Of a DNA stretch of 38,556 nt, positions 38,284 through 38,556 are shown in pieces. The notes under the pieces were generated by a model. That model did no database searches, had not been told where the DNA came from, and worked only from the letters and a program-made list of their open reading frames with translations. Both the position numbers and the translations under genes were made by a program. Numbering within the stretch: position 1 is the first letter of the stretch; each line of letters starts with the position of its first letter. Source of the DNA: Candidatus Rokubacteria bacterium 13_1_40CM_68_15 (GTDB taxonomy: Bacteria; Methylomirabilota; Methylomirabilia; Rokubacteriales; CSP1-6); contig MNEG01000077.1 of NCBI GenBank assembly GCA_001917585.1, positions 1 to 38,556 of the forward strand, written 5' to 3'.

Positions 38284-38556
38284 GTGCGCTGGCTGATCGT
38301 TCTTCCCTTCGACCGTCCCGGGCTCATGGGAATGGACTTCGCGGACGAGCTGACCGCACTCGGTCACGAGGTGCGCACCTTCGCCTACCGGCGCGAGAAC
38401 GCCTTGTACAAGAACAAACCCACGAAGGCCCTCTACACCCGCGTGCTGCTCGGGCGGCTGCAGCGGGTGGCCGAGGAGTGGCGGCCAGCGGTGGTTCTGG
38501 TCATCAAGGGCGGGCCCATCAAGCCCGACATCGTTCATCGGCTGCGGGGAGCGCTC
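38284..38556 (+). CDS. Putative glycosyltransferase, N-terminal part
   Basis: A frame of 91 codons begins with GTG and runs off the window. MRWLIVLPFDRPGLMGMDFA, then ELTALGHEVRTFAYRRENAL and VAEEWRPAVVLVIKGGPIKP resemble the first Rossmann half of CgeB-like or GT-B glycosyltransferases. The donor-binding half lies outside, so this is a weak family call. Confidence 0.5.
   Translation, partial: MRWLIVLPFDRPGLMGMDFADELTALGHEVRTFAYRRENALYKNKPTKALYTRVLLGRLQRVAEEWRPAVVLVIKGGPIKPDIVHRLRGAL

Overview
The window is a GC-rich (roughly two-thirds G+C), gene-dense bacterial segment carrying about 43 protein genes or gene remnants and one tRNA. Gene content points to an uncultured soil or subsurface lineage of the Rokubacteria/Methylomirabilota type. 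It includes many luciferase-like monooxygenases, amidohydrolases, acetamidase, cyclase and LigAB families, a thiolase/OB-fold pair, hybrid kinases, GTG starts and 4-base gene overlaps. That assignment is inference from gene families, since no rRNA is present. The organism very probably decodes UGA as selenocysteine, because two genes here make sense only that way.

Layout. 1-3.1 kb: the end of a cytochrome c peroxidase-like gene, tRNA-Met(CAU), an almost pure Asp/Glu protein, a PuuD-like membrane protein facing a monohaem cytochrome c lipoprotein, and two unknown genes. 3.1-7.8 kb: a divergent two-component pair (NtrC-type sigma-54 activator and Cache-GAF hybrid kinase) flanking a decayed receiver-domain remnant. 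8-13.9 kb: uvrA, an MFS carrier, and a thiolase-like protein with its zinc-ribbon/OB partner. 14-17.4 kb (minus): a tightly overlapping operon of a conserved unknown, a UGSC selenoprotein with an in-frame UGA and a SECIS-like hairpin, an acetamidase/formamidase, a deleted ligB and an intact ligA. 17.4-18 kb: two divergent small zinc-ribbon genes. 18-21.3 kb (minus): MoxR ATPase, VWA protein, DUF3047 and GrlR-like genes. 21.4-28.6 kb: an isocitrate lyase/PEP mutase-family enzyme, a second hybrid kinase, an LLM oxidoreductase, two tandem M20 amidohydrolases and a Cu/Zn SOD lipoprotein, ending in an intergenic repeat.

28.7-31.7 kb (minus) is the most striking part. An operon behind a promoter with a 14-bp operator palindrome encodes an alkylmercury-lyase (MerB) family protein, a protoglobin, a TetR regulator, a DinB-like protein and a hotdog thioesterase. 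The MerB-like gene is interrupted by two in-frame UGA codons. They fall on the two catalytic cysteines of MerB (Cys96 and Cys159), and each is followed at once by a SECIS-like hairpin, the second with a GGUC apical loop. Conventional gene calling splits this gene into unrelated fragments. 31.8-38.5 kb: a ThyX-like protein, azlCD, a Tat-exported cyclase-family protein, a cupin, a second LLM oxidoreductase, a dihydroorotate dehydrogenase-like protein and the start of a putative glycosyltransferase.

Three genes (VWA, azlC and the DHOD-like gene) have family homology running upstream of any ATG/GTG/TTG, which suggests rare start codons.
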